Shown here: piece by piece, positions 62,165-64,000 of the stretch | How the letters are laid out: each line of letters opens with the position of its first letter | Position numbering within the stretch: position 1 is the stretch's first letter | Assembly: GCA_031374735.1 (NCBI GenBank) | Contig: JANMGQ010000060.1 | Location: 22,309-86,308 of the forward strand | Direction: 5' to 3' | Source of the DNA: JABFRJ01 sp031374735 | GTDB taxonomy: Bacteria; Pseudomonadota; Alphaproteobacteria; Rhizobiales; Hyphomicrobiaceae | DNA: 64,000 nt | Notes under the pieces: generated by a model | Told to the model about the DNA's origin: nothing | What the model saw: only the letters and a program-made list of their open reading frames with translations | Database searches by the model: none | Position numbers and translations under genes: made by a program

Positions 62165-63541
62165 TCACCCCTTCGGCGGCAGCCACTTGTCGCGCATCGT
62201 GACGAGTTCTTCGGCGGCGCTGGGATGCAGCGCCATGGTGCGGTCAAAGTCGGTTTTGGTCGCGCCCATCTTCATGGCGATGGCGACGGATTGGACGATC
62301 TCGCCCGCGTCGGGGCCGAGCACATGACAGCCGAGCACCTTCTGCGTCTTGGCGTCGACGATGAGCTTCATCAGCATGCGTTCGTCGCGACCCGAGAGCG
62401 TGTACTTCATCGGGCGGAATCGCGCTTTATAGAGGTCGATCTCGCCAAAGGTCTTGCGGGCATCGGCTTCTGACAAGCCGACGGTGCCCACTTCGGGCTC
62501 CGAGAAGACCGCCGTTGGGATGAGATGGTGATCCGCGTCCCAGGGCTTGTTGCCGAACACGCTGTCGGCGAAGGCGTGACCCTCGCGGATGGCGACGGGC
62601 GTCAGCGCGACGCGGTTGGTGACATCGCCGACGGCGTAGATGTTCTCAACATTGGTCCGCGAGTGTGCGTCAACGAGAACTTCGCCGTTTTGGCCGACGG
62701 CAACGCCGGCTTTGTCGAGACCGAGGTTCCGGGTGTTTGGCACGCGGCCGGTGGCGAACATGACGGCGCCCGCGTGGATGGCGCTGCGGTCGGACAGGCC
62801 GAGGTCGAGCGTGCCGTCATCGCGCTTGGTGATCGCCGAGGGCGTGACGCCGGTGACGATCTTCACGCCGCGTTTCACCATGGCCGCCGACAGGTCGTCG
62901 CGCAGATCGTCGTCGAAACCGCGTAGGATCTTATCGCCGCGATAGACCAGCGTCGTCTCGACGCCGAGGCCGTTGAAGATGCCGGCGAACTCCACGGCGA
63001 TGTAGCCGCCGCCGACGATCACGATCGACTTGGGCAGGGCCGGCAGATGGAACGCCTCGTTGGAGGAGATGGCGTGCGAGATGCCCGGGATCTGCGGCAG
63101 GTGTGGCCTGCCGCCGGTCGCGATCAGGATGGTCTTGGCCCGCAGCGTCTTTCCATTCGCCGTCAAGTGCACGGTGTGGCGGTCGTGAAGCACCGCACGC
63201 GAGGCGATGATCTCAACCTTCGAGCGCTCGAGATTGGCGCGATAGGCCTTTTCCAAGCGGTCGATTTCTTTGTCCTTGTTGGCGATCAGTTTAGCCCAAT
63301 CGAAGGTCGCTCCCTCAGGCAAGCTCCAACCGAAGCCCGCGGCGTCCTCGAACTCGCCATGAAAGCGGCTGGCGTAAACGAACAGCTTCTTGGGCACGCA
63401 GCCGCGAATGACGCAGGTGCCGCCGACGCGATATTCCTCGGCGACGGCAACTTTGGCGCCGTGGTTTGCGGACATGCGCGCGGCACGCACACCGCCCGAG
63501 CCGGCCCCGATGACGAACAGATCATAGTCGAAATGGGTCAT
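62165..63541 (-). CDS. gor: Glutathione-disulfide reductase
   Basis: A 458-residue FAD/NADPH disulfide reductase. FAD motif GAGSGGVRAAR (about 12-22), redox pair GGTCVIRGCVPKK (about 40-52), NADPH motif VGGGYIAVEFAG (about 172-183), FAD motif NIYAVGDVTNR and the catalytic His-Glu HPSAAEE near the end. It keeps glutathione reduced, the cofactor used by the adjacent GST. The start ATG 63541 precedes the FAD domain normally. It is flanked on both sides by copies of the same compound repeat. Confidence 0.94.
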   Translation of the reverse strand: MTHFDYDLFVIGAGSGGVRAARMSANHGAKVAVAEEYRVGGTCVIRGCVPKKLFVYASRFHGEFEDAAGFGWSLPEGATFDWAKLIANKDKEIDRLEKAYRANLERSKVEIIASRAVLHDRHTVHLTANGKTLRAKTILIATGGRPHLPQIPGISHAISSNEAFHLPALPKSIVIVGGGYIAVEFAGIFNGLGVETTLVYRGDKILRGFDDDLRDDLSAAMVKRGVKIVTGVTPSAITKRDDGTLDLGLSDRSAIHAGAVMFATGRVPNTRNLGLDKAGVAVGQNGEVLVDAHSRTNVENIYAVGDVTNRVALTPVAIREGHAFADSVFGNKPWDADHHLIPTAVFSEPEVGTVGLSEADARKTFGEIDLYKARFRPMKYTLSGRDERMLMKLIVDAKTQKVLGCHVLGPDAGEIVQSVAIAMKMGATKTDFDRTMALHPSAAEELVTMRDKWLPPKG

Positions 63542-64000
63542 ACCCCGTGATCGGTTATTGCGGCCCGCTGATCAAGGGGGGGCTTGCCGTCCATCCGCCG
63601 ATCCCCACGCAATCAGAACCGCCGCAAGCCAGAAACCGCAGCGTCCGCAGTTCCGTCCAGACCGGTTTTGTTCCGATTGCTGGTGGATGGTGTTGTAGGC
63701 CAGTTGCTGCCGTCGAGAGCAGGACGGATTCCCTCTCCCCGTCCTTCACGGGGAGAGGGTTAGGGTGAGGGGCGGCATCCGCACCGGCGGAGATTGATCA
63801 GCTGGCAAATTGTTGATTTTGTGCCTGTTGCTCGATCCCGACTGAGCAAGCAGCCGCCCCTCACCCCGACCCTCTCCCCTCAGAAGTGAGGGGAGAGGGA
63901 GCCGCGTTTTTTCTGCACATCCGATATCTGCTCAGGGTCAAGCCGCCAACTAAACCTCAGCCACGCCACGGACGGTCGTCATCGGCGAGCGGAAGACGCC
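63542..64000. other. Region upstream of gor; possible gene tail at right edge
   Basis: 459 bp without a convincing complete gene. It holds the gor leader, repeat copy B and an AT-rich patch. At the extreme right a minus-strand frame ends at TAG 63950-63952 after VFRSPMTTVRGVAEV (17 codons visible). This may be the C-terminus of a gene running in from the right, but it is too short to identify. Confidence 0.35.
63730..63901. repeat. Compound palindromic repeat, copy B (upstream of gor)
   Basis: Starts with the hairpin CCCTCTCCCC/GGGGAGAGGG (63731-63758), continues with GGTGAGGGGCGGC, and has the 19-mer GAGCAAGCAGCCGCCCCTC (63844-63862) followed by a second CCCTCTCCCCT/AGGGGAGAGGG hairpin. Same plan and orientation as copy A, with a different central part. 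Confidence 0.8.

Noticed and set aside
61840..62165. CRISPR-like array between GST and gor
   Set aside because: The repeats are nested palindromes of differing length, not regularly spaced direct repeats with unique spacers.

Overview
This 64 kb window is chromosomal DNA of about 62-64% G+C (estimated by eye) from an alphaproteobacterium, most likely order Hyphomicrobiales (Rhizobiales). The grounds are the separate petA-petB-petC bc1 operon, an IscR-type regulator heading an iscS-sufBCD-sufS operon, a RegB/ActS-type redox kinase, a NadQ/NrtR-like regulator, a HIG1 twin-membrane protein and intergenic palindromes of the CCCTCTCCCC and GGCCGG types common in that order. Genus cannot be called. 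I see no rRNA, tRNA, CRISPR array, phage or recognisable transposase gene.

Layout. 1-5.6 kb (minus): two peptide-class ABC importers separated by a polysaccharide-deacetylase-like gene. 5.7-9.7 kb: ctpA behind an envC-like gene, a HIG1 protein and an Asp/Glu-racemase-like gene. 9.9-14.5 kb: a SoxY-like orphan, an EamA exporter and the cytochrome bc1 operon, closed by a strong two-way terminator. 14.5-18.8 kb (minus): CinA/MoaB-like protein, SDR, secreted protein of unknown function, nitroreductase, flavin reductase. 18.76-24.5 kb (plus): a second ABC importer cluster with two amidohydrolases. This cluster is damaged: its dppB is only a C-terminal stump abutting the flavin reductase start codon, and its dppD has an in-frame amber codon. 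24.6-27.2 kb: fumarylacetoacetase-family gene, YegD-like Hsp70, and a MITE-like element. 27.3-33 kb (plus): trpC, a HigBA-type toxin-antitoxin pair with a frameshifted toxin, kamA/epmB-like gene, mutT, cca, a small phosphatase and a NadQ-like regulator. 33-43.5 kb: rhodanese, hisF, regB, twin YejA-type binding proteins, a frameshifted 2OG-Fe(II) oxygenase, two alpha/beta hydrolases and a DUF4384/Sel1 lipid- or periplasm-targeted protein. 43.6-51.6 kb (plus): iscR-iscS-sufB-(two small genes)-sufC-sufD-VOC-sufS. 51.6-64 kb: a divergent prenyl synthase/IPP isomerase pair, a pentapeptide-repeat membrane protein, M20 dipeptidase, prs, a racemase/ThDP-enzyme pair, GST and glutathione reductase bracketed by two copies of a compound palindromic repeat.

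How it works together. The suf operon makes Fe-S clusters that the Rieske protein and the radical-SAM KamA homologue need; RegB and bc1 belong to redox control and respiration; GST and Gor belong to glutathione metabolism. The ABC/amidohydrolase/racemase/FAH genes look like accessory catabolism of small amides, cyclic amides or organic acids.

Most worth a second look: four disrupted genes between 18.7 and 40.4 kb (either real decay or assembly error); an amidohydrolase lacking the usual HxH metal site; the MITE-like element whose core palindrome recurs inside a signal-peptide coding region; the extra genes and palindromes inside the suf operon; and the SoxY-like protein without the GGCGG arm. 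No clearly new multi-gene system can be proved from the sequence alone.
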